Shown here: in pieces, positions 43,717 to 53,032 of the stretch
How positions within the stretch are numbered: the first letter of the stretch is position 1
How the letters are laid out: each line of letters begins with the position of its first letter
NCBI RefSeq assembly: GCF_900112495.1
Contig: NZ_FOMA01000005.1
Location: 310,001-374,000, forward strand
Length of the DNA stretch: 64,000 nucleotides
DNA from: Bacillus sp. OV322
Lineage (GTDB): Bacteria; Bacillota; Bacilli; Bacillales; DSM-1321
Reading direction: 5' to 3'
Translations under genes and position numbers: made by a program
Notes under the pieces: generated by a model
Database searches by the model: none
What the model saw: the letters and a program-made list of their open reading frames with translations, nothing else
Told to the model about the DNA's origin: nothing

Positions 43717-44439
43717 TTACTCGCTTATTTCCGCCTCTAGGAGATCCAAAGTAGTAATAATACCGTTTGGTTTTTCAGATGGCTTTCCATTTTTGGTAAT
43801 CAGCACAGCTTCAAGTTTTTGGTTTCTGCGCTGATATTCTTCAAAAATATCTTCCACATCAAGCACTGTGCTGTTCTGTGATGTAAATTCAACGTGATGC
43901 CTGAAACGCTTAGAATGGATATCTTTAATTTTTATGCTATTTAGATCAAGGCTGGTTTCAGAAAAGTGATCCGCCATCCATTTTACAATTTCTGCAGAAG
44001 TAAGCATCCAAAGATAGCAGTCATCCGAATCGTAAACAGGAAAACGTGAGTGTGAATGTTTACGGATAAGCACCAGTACTTCAGATAATTTATCATCTTC
44101 ATAAAAATAGTAAACTGGTTTAGTTGCAATAGAAAGTGCTGATTGAGGTTTTTCGAATTCATCGGCCATGCTCTCAATCTTCTCGACAATATCTATATGC
44201 GGTTCAGCTATATAAAAGCCTTCTTCAATTTTTTCATGGACAATGGCATTGCGAAGCTTGGCAAATTGACACAAATCATGTTCATAGAATCGAATTAACG
44301 CGTGGCTCTTCCCTTTATAAACAAGATCGGTGAATTTATCACTTCTTGCATTTTTCACATTATGCATAAGGGATTTATGTAACCTGTTAAATGCTGTTTC
44401 AAACCTTTCAGATTGGCTTGTTTGAGTTTCTGAAGTCAT
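43717..44439 (-). CDS. CBS-domain protein with HEPN-like N-terminus
   Basis: A 240-residue soluble protein. The first 105 residues are helical and contain the RNAIVH motif (R-x4-H) in FAKLRNAIVHEKIEE, the pattern seen in HEPN domains. Two CBS repeats follow at about 110-165 (EVLVLIRKHSHSRFPVYDSD) and 175-235 (AVLITKNGKPSEKPNGIITT). CBS pairs usually bind adenosyl nucleotides. The function is unknown; an adenylate-sensing RNA-binding or RNase role is speculation from domain combination. It stands alone between terminators. Confidence 0.75.
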   Translation of the reverse strand: MTSETQTSQSERFETAFNRLHKSLMHNVKNARSDKFTDLVYKGKSHALIRFYEHDLCQFAKLRNAIVHEKIEEGFYIAEPHIDIVEKIESMADEFEKPQSALSIATKPVYYFYEDDKLSEVLVLIRKHSHSRFPVYDSDDCYLWMLTSAEIVKWMADHFSETSLDLNSIKIKDIHSKRFRHHVEFTSQNSTVLDVEDIFEEYQRRNQKLEAVLITKNGKPSEKPNGIITTLDLLEAEISE

Positions 44440-44659
44440 GTCAATCGCTCCCTAAATCCTTTTATTTTGTTATTTCCCCAAAAAAGTGATTTAGTAACTT
44501 GCATAGTCAAAAAATATCTTTCTTGAACAAAACATCAATGTTTACGTTAATTAGTATTGTCATTGATTTTTTATTTAAATATTTTTAAGCCTTGTTCATG
44601 AAATAACTTTAAATAAGCAGAATGAAACATTCATTTGCTGGGGCATCTGCATCTGACTA

Positions 44660-45604
44660 TTATATTTTATTTAAGCATTGTGCTAGCGAGATCAAGGATT
44701 CATTAAGCTGGCTGTGCAATTGATTTTTAGGCCATTTTGAATTCTCCATTAATAAATCCGAGGAAATCAAAAGAATCATCCAAATTGAAAAAACAGAAGA
44801 GAAAAGAAAATATTCTTTAAAGAAACTTTCTTGTTCTATGGCAGCTCCCTGCTGATCTGCAAGCTTGCAGTACAAATTCAGAATATCTTCTCTCAGTTCA
44901 CTCGATGGATTTTTAGGGAAAACAGGATGAGACATATCAATTAAATGATACAAGTCCCAATGCCTGTAATTCAGGTGAACATGCTCCCAATCCAGAACAA
45001 CTATGGAAGTCTTTGTTTTTGCATAATTGCCAAGATGCAAATCTCCATGTGAAAGCACCATTTCATCATTAAACACTGTTTTTTCTAACTTTGTGAAAAA
45101 CTTATGAAGCAGATCTTCGGATATATAGTAGCCCTTCAGAAGCTCCAGTGTCTCTTCCTTTTTTTTTATTACTGCTTTTGAGATATGTCCGATACCTGGC
45201 TTTGGACCTTTCACAGGTATTTCTGCTAGTTCTCCGACAGGAAAAGAGTGCCACTGGACCATAAGTTTAACAACTTCTGCAAGGGTATTTTCTTCAAAAA
45301 CATGGAGCAGCGGCCCCATATCCTCAAGAATAATCCAGCTCTTCTCAGGATCATTTGATGTGCTGTGCGCCAGGATTTTAGGATAAAAGGGCGGTAAATT
45401 TAATAAAATCCTCTCTTGCGCCCATATTTCCTTTCCAAGCTGATCTGTATTGGTCAATGGTTTAAAGATATAACTTTGGCCATTTTCTATGTAAAATCTT
45501 TCAACATACTTCCCGTTCATTCCCTGGTAAATTTTTTCTCTCTTTGTTATTTTACCATTGTCCAATTTCCCGCTTGGTTCAATATAGTCAAAAAATGTTT
45601 TCAT
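44660..45604 (-). CDS. Aminoglycoside phosphotransferase-like kinase (APH/choline kinase family)
   Basis: A 314-residue protein kinase-like fold enzyme. The catalytic loop is LSHGDLHLGNYAKT near residue 194, and the magnesium motif is VVLDWEHVH about 15 residues later. N-terminal WIILEDMGPLL is the hinge region. Substrate not known: small molecules such as aminoglycosides, choline or sugars are phosphorylated by relatives. I chose the ATG at 45604, which has GGGAGGG just upstream; the longer frame to 45682 has no site. Confidence 0.82.
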   Translation of the reverse strand: MKTFFDYIEPSGKLDNGKITKREKIYQGMNGKYVERFYIENGQSYIFKPLTNTDQLGKEIWAQERILLNLPPFYPKILAHSTSNDPEKSWIILEDMGPLLHVFEENTLAEVVKLMVQWHSFPVGELAEIPVKGPKPGIGHISKAVIKKKEETLELLKGYYISEDLLHKFFTKLEKTVFNDEMVLSHGDLHLGNYAKTKTSIVVLDWEHVHLNYRHWDLYHLIDMSHPVFPKNPSSELREDILNLYCKLADQQGAAIEQESFFKEYFLFSSVFSIWMILLISSDLLMENSKWPKNQLHSQLNESLISLAQCLNKI

Positions 45605-45838
45605 GGTCCCTCCCGAAAAGTTAATGAATGTGTCTAATATTATACCATTGAATAACCTTATGGAATGAATGGATATATGCACCTAAAACCGGGAATTATA
45701 TGTGCCCTGTGAGGCATCTAAAAATAAAGGTGCAAAATTATTTCTTTCTTTATTCATTAGTTTTATACTAATATTTAGAGTAACGAAATAATAGTCTATA
45801 TATATTACGGAAATCGAAAATTAGAAAGAAGTGAATAA

Positions 45839-47056
45839 ATGGAAAAAATACAGCATGCCAGACGGAATCTGGTCATTATGTGGTTTGCCAACTTTTTCAT
45901 TGGCGGCAGCACGACCATGGTTCTTCCTTTTCTTTCTCTCTATATCGGAACCTTTGGCCATTATTCAGAAAAGTATATTCAGCACTCATCAGGGCTGACA
46001 TTTGGCGTAACTTTTGTAACTGCCTTTTTGGTATCTCCAATCTGGGGAAGAATCGGCGACAGATTAGGCAGAAAGAAAATCCTTATATTTTGTGCCTTCG
46101 GAATGGGACTTTCCATATTTTTAATGGGATTTGTTACATCTGTGTGGCAGCTTTTTGTCTTACGGATGCTCACTGGGTTTTTTACTGGGTTTGTTTCCAT
46201 GTCACAAGCTTTCATATCCACACAAACACCTAAAGAGATTGCAGGGCGTGTCCTGGGCACCTTGCAGACAGGAAGCATTACCGGATCTTTACTTGGGCCG
46301 ATGCTAGGAGGCTTGATGGCTGACTCTTTGGGCTACTCGACAACATTTAAATGGACATCAATATCCATTTTCATATCTGCTCTATTGGTATTTGCTACTA
46401 AAGAATTCAAAGTAGAAAGCAAAGAAAGCAGATCTATAAGGTATTCCAGTAAGGAAGTGATTTCCCATATAGTAAAGAATCCAGTTTTATTAACTGTTTT
46501 GCTAATTTCTGCGCTTGTACAGATAGCGCACTTCAGCATTCAGCCTATCCTTTCTCTTTACGTGAGGGAGCTGCATGGTAAAACTGATCTCGCTTTTTAC
46601 TCGGGAATCGCCTTTTCTGCAGCGGGACTTGGGAATTTATTAATGGCAACTTATTGGGGTAAAATCGGTGACCGGTACGGTTATATAAAAATTCTTGTCC
46701 TTCTGCTTTTTATATCCACCATCGTTTACCTCCCTGGTGCGTTTGTAACAAACCTATGGGAGCTGGTGGCAGTCCGCTTTGCACTTGGAATTGCGATTGG
46801 CGGGATAATTCCAGTCCGAATAGCATATATCCGCCAGGAAGCGCCAATTTCAATGCAGGGTGAGGTTCTTGGCTACAACACCAGCCTTAGGTTTCTTGGT
46901 AATATGATAGGGCCGGTTATGGGCGGTTCTATTGCCGGATATTTCGGTTTTTCTGCTGTTTTTATCTCAACAAGCACCCTTTTGCTGATAGCAGGAATTA
47001 TACTTTATACGGTTATCCATCGAAATCATCGGCTGGCTGATCATTCCATGACATAA
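45839..47056 (+). CDS. MFS multidrug-type efflux transporter
   Basis: A 405-residue transporter with 12 membrane helices. The loop 2-3 motif WGRIGDRLGRKKIL and its C-half counterpart YWGKIGDRYGYIKIL mark the DHA1 drug:proton antiporter family, and GSITGSLLGPMLGGLMAD is the motif C region of drug exporters. Substrate unknown. ATG with AGAAAGAAGTG upstream. Divergent from the kinase-like gene. Confidence 0.88.
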   Translation: MEKIQHARRNLVIMWFANFFIGGSTTMVLPFLSLYIGTFGHYSEKYIQHSSGLTFGVTFVTAFLVSPIWGRIGDRLGRKKILIFCAFGMGLSIFLMGFVTSVWQLFVLRMLTGFFTGFVSMSQAFISTQTPKEIAGRVLGTLQTGSITGSLLGPMLGGLMADSLGYSTTFKWTSISIFISALLVFATKEFKVESKESRSIRYSSKEVISHIVKNPVLLTVLLISALVQIAHFSIQPILSLYVRELHGKTDLAFYSGIAFSAAGLGNLLMATYWGKIGDRYGYIKILVLLLFISTIVYLPGAFVTNLWELVAVRFALGIAIGGIIPVRIAYIRQEAPISMQGEVLGYNTSLRFLGNMIGPVMGGSIAGYFGFSAVFISTSTLLLIAGIILYTVIHRNHRLADHSMT

Positions 47057-47094
47057 AAAAATGCCGGCAGACGTTGATCTGGCGGCATTTTTTT
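47055..47094. terminator. Bidirectional terminator
   Basis: AAAAAAATGCCG and CGGCATTTTTTT arms around a 17-base loop; serves the MFS gene and the convergent 47.1 kb gene. Confidence 0.85.
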
Positions 47095-47099
47095 ATCTA

Positions 47100-47471
47100 T
47101 TAATTTAGAGATACAACATGTTTTTCAATTTCATCCCATGATAAAGAGAGAATACCAGGCAGTGCAATGAACAAGGCAAACAAATCATGGAACCAGTCCT
47201 TGTTTCCTGATCTGGTAGCAATGGCTTTGTTAATATTTTGGAAATGAGCAACTAAGTTTTGGCTCAGCTGAGGCCTGGAAGGCAAATAAAGCATCATGGT
47301 TTTATAATCCATGGCAATACCTATTTTCAGGACTTCTCTGAATGCGTCAGCAAATTCTGCCGCGTTTTTTCCGTTATAGACTTTAGGAAGCTTTGAACGA
47401 AGATTTTTAATCAGCACATCTTCTTCGGGAAGTTCAGAGGCATTAATTGACTTAATCATAGCATCATACAT
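47100..47471 (-). CDS. Hypothetical protein (123 aa)
   Basis: Soluble, mostly helical protein. Segments include VYNGKNAAEFADAFREVLKI and ATRSGNKDWFHDLFALFIAL; there is no membrane signal. The ATG at 47471 has AAAGAGTG eight bases upstream; a GTG three codons earlier is possible. Bounded by terminators on both sides. The family is not recognised. Confidence 0.65.
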   Translation of the reverse strand: MYDAMIKSINASELPEEDVLIKNLRSKLPKVYNGKNAAEFADAFREVLKIGIAMDYKTMMLYLPSRPQLSQNLVAHFQNINKAIATRSGNKDWFHDLFALFIALPGILSLSWDEIEKHVVSLN

Positions 47472-47641
47472 AGATTTCACTCTTTCATATTATATTTATC
47501 GTGTATCATTATAATAGAAGCATTAACTATAAACAAACTTGAATCCATATTCATCTTACAGATCAAAGACGCCGTTAAATTTGGCTGATTCCAAGTGTAT
47601 AATCGGCCCCCGCCATATTCAGCAATGTTCTAGGAAGTAAT

Positions 47642-47672
47642 AAAACGGACACCGCAATGCGGGTCCGTTTTA
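47642..47672 (-). terminator. Terminator of the YeeE/YedE gene
   Basis: AAAACGGAC/GTCCGTTTT outer arms with CCGCA/TGCGG inside, then ATTAC; about 90 bases after the stop. Confidence 0.65.
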
Positions 47673-47763
47673 TTTACTTCAGAACTGTGATTTGCATAAA
47701 AGCCTTCTAACTGACTCACTCTTTCATATACTGCCAGGCATTTATCTTAAGCAAGATGAGTAC

Positions 47764-49008
47764 TTAACAAACAGAGTCATTGGGCTTAGGGTTGCTTAAC
47801 CCGAACAATGGCCTTATAAATAACGCACATGAAGTTCCGAGCATCGCCATTATCATCCATACCCAGCCATGCAGGCTAAATGAAGCAATACCTCCAAAAT
47901 ATGCCCCGATATTGCACCCGAATGCAAGACGGGAGCCATAGCCCATCATAAGGCCGCCGATGATTGAAGCTAATGCCACACCTGGCCTTATTCTGCCTGG
48001 CTTGAATGTTCCTTGCGAAGATGCTGAAATAAAAGCACCTAAAATGATGCCAAAATTCATGACACTGGTAGAATCAGCAAGCACTGTATGGGAAAGCGCT
48101 GCCCCGTTTGCTCCCGAGAAATAACTCCAGGAGGATACATCGAGCCCCATTGCCAGCAAAAACTTCCCGCCCCATAGTGCAAAAGCGGATGTTATCCCCC
48201 ACGGATTACCCCTTATGGTTAAAGTCAGGGCATTCAATAAAGCTAAAATAATCGCAGCGGTATAAAGCGGCCACGATCCCCGCAGTACTTTTTTCCAGCC
48301 CAACATGGTCGGCAATGGCTTCATAGCAGGAGGATTTTTCTTTTTTGCAATTTTTATTGTGATCCAATAGATACATGCAAAAGCGATTATCTGAACCAGC
48401 CAAGCTCCAAAATAACCGAGACTTGTTGATTCAGCAAGAGAAATGGGTGGAAATGATGGTGTATCCTCCATCCAAAATTTAAAATGATATGCTCCCAGAA
48501 CCGATCCGCCGATAAAAGCCAGCAGAGTCAGGATCATTGAAGAAGACCCTCCGCCAACTGAATACAGGGTCCCTGATGCACACCCGCCTCCAAGCTGCAT
48601 GCCTATACCGAAAAGAAAAGCGCCAAATACAACACTAATGCCTACAGGAGAAACATAGCCTGCCGGTTTTAATCCAGTAAATGTAAAACCTGTGCTTAAT
48701 ATAATGGCAAATAAAGTAGAGGAAACAGCCAGCATAAGCATATGCGCCTGCAACCCCTGGACATTTCCTACTGACATTAGTCTGCGGAATGCGGAGGTAA
48801 ACCCAAATCGGGCATGCAGCAATGTTGCCCCTAAAGCTAAACCGATGATAAAAAGAACTCCCTGTGTCCAATTTGCAGTTCTTACAATACAGATTAACAA
48901 AACATTGGCTGCTATTGATCCGCCGGTTACAAACGGAATTTGAACGGGATTCAGTGGAGCAACTCTTGTTGTTGCATGGTGGCCCCAAGATGAATATCTA
49001 TTTTCCAT
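47764..49008 (-). CDS. YeeE/YedE family sulfur compound transporter
   Basis: A 414-residue membrane protein with about ten to eleven helices in two repeated halves. The conserved pore cysteines are in GMQLGGGCASGTLYSVGGG and RLAFGCNIGAYFGGI. E. coli YeeE (TsuA) takes up thiosulfate and other members carry selenium or sulfane sulfur, so thiosulfate import is the best guess. No TsuB/TusA partner gene is adjacent. Start ATG lies in the gap before the divergent propeller gene. Confidence 0.85.
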   Translation of the reverse strand: MENRYSSWGHHATTRVAPLNPVQIPFVTGGSIAANVLLICIVRTANWTQGVLFIIGLALGATLLHARFGFTSAFRRLMSVGNVQGLQAHMLMLAVSSTLFAIILSTGFTFTGLKPAGYVSPVGISVVFGAFLFGIGMQLGGGCASGTLYSVGGGSSSMILTLLAFIGGSVLGAYHFKFWMEDTPSFPPISLAESTSLGYFGAWLVQIIAFACIYWITIKIAKKKNPPAMKPLPTMLGWKKVLRGSWPLYTAAIILALLNALTLTIRGNPWGITSAFALWGGKFLLAMGLDVSSWSYFSGANGAALSHTVLADSTSVMNFGIILGAFISASSQGTFKPGRIRPGVALASIIGGLMMGYGSRLAFGCNIGAYFGGIASFSLHGWVWMIMAMLGTSCALFIRPLFGLSNPKPNDSVC

Positions 49009-49249
49009 TATGTTCGCTCCTTATCCTATGAGTTTAGTCGGATTATTTACTGCTTATCTAAAGGTAATATGTTTCGTTTTCTATGTAAAGTGGTTTGCTC
49101 GAATAAAGTGCAAGCTTATGAATTCCACAGCAGATTTCATCGTTAAAACTCATATAAGAAATTTCACTTCTGCAGGAATAAGCCTTATCCTATAGTTTTA
49201 TTAGCGGCTTGTGGTAAAATAGATTAAATCTGAAATTGGAGGAATTAAC

Positions 49250-50302
49250 ATGACAAAGTTCACTGGATATGTTGGAACCTACACCAAAGGAGACAGCAAA
49301 GGAATTTATTCCTTTACTTTGGATACTGAAAATGAAAAAATCAGTGATGTAAAAGTTGCAGCCCAACTTGAAAATCCTACATATGTAACTGTAAGCAGCA
49401 ATAATAAATATCTTTATTCTGTAGCCAAACAGGGTGATCAAGGCGGAATTGCAGCTTATTCAATTAATGGCGAAACTGGAGAACTAAGTGAAATCAACAA
49501 ACAGCTCTTTCCCGGCGGATCTCCTTGCTATGTGAGTGTTGACAGCAGCAATGAGACAGCAGCTCTTGCATACTATCATCAGGGAACCGTACAGTCTTTT
49601 AAAGTAGATCCTGAAACTGGAAAAGTGAATGCTGCCGTATCATTGATTGAACATAAAGGATCTGGCCCTAATAAAGATCGCCAGGATAAATCACATGCCC
49701 ACTTTTCCGGCTTCACTCCTGACGAAAAATATGTTGTAGCTATAGATTTAGGTACAGATAAGATTATTACATATGAAGTGAAAGATGCAGAATTAACTGA
49801 GGCGAGCACCCTTACCGTACATGCGGGAAGCGGTCCAAGGCATATTGGATTCCATCCTAATGGAAAATTTGCCTATGTGATGACAGAGCTCTCAAACGAA
49901 GTAATTGCTCTTGCCTATAATTCCGCTGATGGTAGCTTTACGGAGCAGCAGTATATTTTTGCCATCCCTGGCGATTTTAAGGAAAATTCCCAAGGCAGTG
50001 CTATCCATATCTCCCCAGACGGAAAATTTGTTTATGCAGGAAACCGTGGACATGACAGTATTGCGGTTTTCAGTATCGATCAGGATACAGGTCTGCTTGA
50101 GCTCGTTGAGTATACTTCAACAGAAGGAAACTGGCCTAGGGATTTTGTTCTTGATCCATCTGGCAAATACATTGTAGCTTCTAACCAGGAAACTGGAAAC
50201 CTTGTCCTATTCAGCAGAAATGAACAGACAGGCAAGCTAAAGCTTCTGCAATCTGATGTGGCTGTTCCTTATCCAGTTTGTGTGAAATTTCTGAATCAGT
50301 AA
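49250..50302 (+). CDS. pgl: Lactonase family beta-propeller, 6-phosphogluconolactonase type
   Basis: A 350-residue seven-bladed beta-propeller of the YkgB/Pgl type, which hydrolyses 6-phosphogluconolactone in the oxidative pentose phosphate route. It opens TKFTGYVGTYTKGDSKGIYS and has the conserved GSGPNKDRQDKSHAHFSGFT and GSGPRHIGFHPNGKFAYV motifs, with the SHAH histidines at the active site. Length is typical. ATG eight bases after TTGGAGG. A single gene with a strong terminator. Other cyclic-carboxylate lactonases share the fold, so the substrate is not certain. Confidence 0.87.
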   Translation: MTKFTGYVGTYTKGDSKGIYSFTLDTENEKISDVKVAAQLENPTYVTVSSNNKYLYSVAKQGDQGGIAAYSINGETGELSEINKQLFPGGSPCYVSVDSSNETAALAYYHQGTVQSFKVDPETGKVNAAVSLIEHKGSGPNKDRQDKSHAHFSGFTPDEKYVVAIDLGTDKIITYEVKDAELTEASTLTVHAGSGPRHIGFHPNGKFAYVMTELSNEVIALAYNSADGSFTEQQYIFAIPGDFKENSQGSAIHISPDGKFVYAGNRGHDSIAVFSIDQDTGLLELVEYTSTEGNWPRDFVLDPSGKYIVASNQETGNLVLFSRNEQTGKLKLLQSDVAVPYPVCVKFLNQ

Positions 50303-50314
50303 CAAAAAAACTAA

Positions 50315-50355
50315 AACCCCCTGCTGGATTTGAAACTTCAATTCAGCAGGGGGTT
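50315..50355 (+). terminator. Terminator of the lactonase gene
   Basis: AACCCCCTGCTG/CAGCAGGGGGTT, 12-bp perfect arms with a 17-base loop, then ATTTC. Confidence 0.85.
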
Positions 50356-51105
50356 ATTTCTATCATCTATTAACTGAATGCCAATGATTTTCGCCGGTTC
50401 ACTTTTCTTCTTGCTGCTGCTTTCCCTGTATATTCCGGATGTTACTTGCTTGGCTTCTTGCTGATACGGTTTCATGTTCTGCTGAGAAATTCTGAATAGA
50501 TCCATAAGTGTTCTTCTCACATGTATGCCATGCTCAAAGAATGCGGCGGCCAGTACAGTACCTTCATCAGTTTATTTATCCTTTTAACTTTCTTACATAT
50601 AAGGCTTATTTACACGGGAAAGTTCTTGTACAAGTTGCAGAATCCTTTTTGAATGTTCTCCATTCTTCTACTATTGATTCTGATATGAGATTTTTTACCT
50701 CAGCTAGCTCATTTGCTTTATGTGAATATTCCTTTTAAGTTCTTCCAATTCTTTTGCTTCCTCTTCAAAAGCTTCATTTGCACTCTGCACTGCTGCTTTC
50801 AGATTACTATTCTCTTGATTAACCACTTAAAGCTGCCGTTTAAGGTGGTCAATGATATGGAGCTTTTTCTCGTTTTCAGGTATTTTCTGTGTTAAGAAGC
50901 AGTCATTTCAGCGAACTTTTGTTGGAAGCTGGTGCTCCTTTTGCCCTTCTTACAATCTCCTTGTTTCCTCTTCAAAAGCAGTGTTTCTTTTATAAGCTCG
51001 CTTTACTTTTGTTTATCATTTGAAATTTTCTGCTCAAGCAGAGTGTTTTTTTGAAGCAGTTCTTCTTTTTCAGATATTTTCTGCTAATTAAAATATATTG
51101 TAACC
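50338..51105 (-). pseudogene. Decayed coiled-coil gene upstream of phaR
   Basis: The minus strand carries coiled-coil like fragments in different frames: EKEELLQKNTLLEQKISND at about 51.0-51.05 kb, ENSNLKAAVQSANEAFEEEA and KELEELKRNIH near 50.75-50.8 kb, and a terminal piece AAAFFEHGIHVRRTLMDLFR, then ISQQNMKPYQQEAKQVTSG, ending at 50338. Stop codons and frame changes separate them, and no start with SD leads a full frame. In other Bacilli phasin or regulator genes (phaP, phaQ) occupy this divergent spot, but the fragments do not resemble PhaP as I know it. Origin is unresolved. Confidence 0.55.
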
Positions 51106-51351
51106 TCCCAGCCGGGGGGATTTTTCTTTGATTTTGGTGCAAATAACATCGGAAGGAGACATATTTAATTAATTATTTTCGCTGTTCTATCCAGAAGTTC
51201 CTTATCATTTATAAAGCCAGGAAAAAAGGCTCTGGTTATTCCCTATTTTAAGCACAACTACGTACATGCTTATCTATAATAATAAAGAATTTAAGGGTTC
51301 TAACATCTGCTTGCTTAGCATGTATTTGAAAAATCAGAAAGGAGAAATGTC

Positions 51352-51882
51352 ATGACTGATTCACAAGATTTTTATAAGAAACTTAAGGAGTGGGGAGTAA
51401 AAACCGAAGAGGAACTTAATACTTTCATTCAAGATTTCTTAAATAAAAAAGATTTTATTATTTTAGCAAATCAGGAGGGTAAAGAAATTTCGCCAGTTCT
51501 GAAAAAACTGCAAAATAATATAGAACAGCTTTCTATTATCTATAACTTTCCAACTAAAAATGATGTAGCAAGCGTTGCAAAGCTGGCTATTCAAATAGAG
51601 GAAAAAGTGGACAAAATAGAAGAAACTCTTTTAGAGCTGTCAGATCAAATTAACGATATTAAATCAGGAAAAGTGGAAACTCCAGTTTTAAATATTTCAG
51701 AAAATGCACGGTTAAAACAATATGAAGCTCCGAAAAAGGAAAGCCAAACATTACCAAACTTACAATCTGTTGTGTTTGAACGCTTAGCAGAGAAGATTAA
51801 AATGAAAAAAATTGAGGGTTTATATGATGGCACCCGTATGAAAAAAAACATGAAGCAGAAGAATAATCATGGATCATATTAA
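51352..51882 (+). CDS. phaR: Polyhydroxyalkanoate synthase subunit PhaR (class IV)
   Basis: A 176-residue largely helical, charged protein. Its start overlaps no gene, and its stop overlaps phaC by 14 bases. Class IV PHA synthases need PhaR with PhaC on the granule surface. Sequence support is a coiled-coil stretch (VAKLAIQIEEKVDKIEETLL) and the lysine-rich end; the call relies mainly on the phaC neighbour. B. megaterium PhaR is a little longer (about 200). ATG seven bases after AAAGGAG. Confidence 0.78.
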   Translation: MTDSQDFYKKLKEWGVKTEEELNTFIQDFLNKKDFIILANQEGKEISPVLKKLQNNIEQLSIIYNFPTKNDVASVAKLAIQIEEKVDKIEETLLELSDQINDIKSGKVETPVLNISENARLKQYEAPKKESQTLPNLQSVVFERLAEKIKMKKIEGLYDGTRMKKNMKQKNNHGSY

Positions 51883-52912
51883 CAAACCACAGGAAGACAG
51901 TAAATTGAAACATTTTTTCGAACTTTTGAAAGAGCCTATGCCAGACATGGGAATGACAGACCGGATGGCAATCTGGAAAAAAAATAAGGCAACTCTTTGG
52001 TATTACAAACCTGAAGAAAAAAAATATAAAGTACCAATTTTTTTAATATATTCACTTGTCAACGAGCCTATATTATTAGATTTAGCTCCAGGATACAGTT
52101 TAATTGAGGCATTTGTAAAACAGGGTTTTGAAGTTTATTTGCTGGACTTTGGTATTCCAGGGTATGAAGACAGCGATCTCGGACTGGATCAATATATCAC
52201 GGATTACATCGGAAAAGGAGTGCAGCGAGCCTTAAAGCATTCACATGCAAAGGATATATCAGTAATGGGGTTTTGTCTTGGAGGCACGCTTGCAGCTATT
52301 TATGCATCTGTAGCAGAGGAGCCTGTAAAAAACCTAATATTGTCTGCAGCACCAATTAATTTCGGCAAAGTACAGGTCTTTGATCAATGGATGGAAGCCC
52401 TGCTTGAACTTGAAGATACAGCAGGTTTTGAGGAATTAATTGATGTTTTTAAAGTTATGCCTGCAAATTCTATACAAGCAGGAATGCGATTGATTACTTC
52501 CCCAGTATATTTTGCCCATTATCTCTCTTTGCTGGAAAAAGCAGATGATAAAGAATATGTTAAAAAATGGCGGAGATTCAATCACTGGGCCAATTCGTAT
52601 GTGCCGATGACTGGTGCTTTTGTAAAACAGATTTTAAATGAACTGGTAAAGGAGAATACGCTGATTGAAGGTGGCCTTTTAATTTCTGGGCAAAACGCAG
52701 AATTAGAAAGCATTTCTGCAAACATTTTGGTTGTAGCCAATGAAAATGATCGTTTGGTTCCTCATGACATGATACTTCCAGTCATGGAGAAATTGACCAC
52801 ACCTGATAAAACATACCATCTCCTTAAGAGCGGACATTCATCATTAAACTGGGGAGGGGAACTTCCAGGTTATTTAAGAGAATGGCTGCTGGAAAGGTCC
52901 GATGCTATCTAG
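51869..52912 (+). CDS. phaC: Class III/IV poly(3-hydroxyalkanoate) synthase PhaC
   Basis: Polymerises hydroxyacyl-CoA into storage polyester. The 347-residue alpha/beta hydrolase has the lipase-box-like GFCLGG with nucleophile C136, an aspartate in NENDRLVPHD and the histidine in SGHSSLNWGGE. The short length and the PhaR partner mark class IV. phaB (reductase) is not in the cluster. It overlaps phaR by 14 bases, so the two are coupled. Confidence 0.93.
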   Translation: MDHINKPQEDSKLKHFFELLKEPMPDMGMTDRMAIWKKNKATLWYYKPEEKKYKVPIFLIYSLVNEPILLDLAPGYSLIEAFVKQGFEVYLLDFGIPGYEDSDLGLDQYITDYIGKGVQRALKHSHAKDISVMGFCLGGTLAAIYASVAEEPVKNLILSAAPINFGKVQVFDQWMEALLELEDTAGFEELIDVFKVMPANSIQAGMRLITSPVYFAHYLSLLEKADDKEYVKKWRRFNHWANSYVPMTGAFVKQILNELVKENTLIEGGLLISGQNAELESISANILVVANENDRLVPHDMILPVMEKLTTPDKTYHLLKSGHSSLNWGGELPGYLREWLLERSDAI

Positions 52913-52976
52913 TAAATTAATATACAAATTTAATAATGTCTATTTCAGGAATACAGCTGCAATGAAATAGACTGTA

Positions 52977-53014
52977 AAACAGCTAAAATCCCGCAAAAGG
53001 GATTTTAGCTGTTT
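52977..53014. terminator. Terminator between phaC and the aminotransferase gene
   Basis: AACAGCTAAAATCCC/GGGATTTTAGCTGTT, 15-bp perfect arms with a 6-base loop. It lies between convergent genes and can serve both. Confidence 0.8.
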
Positions 53015-53032
53015 AATGGCCCATTTAGTTTA

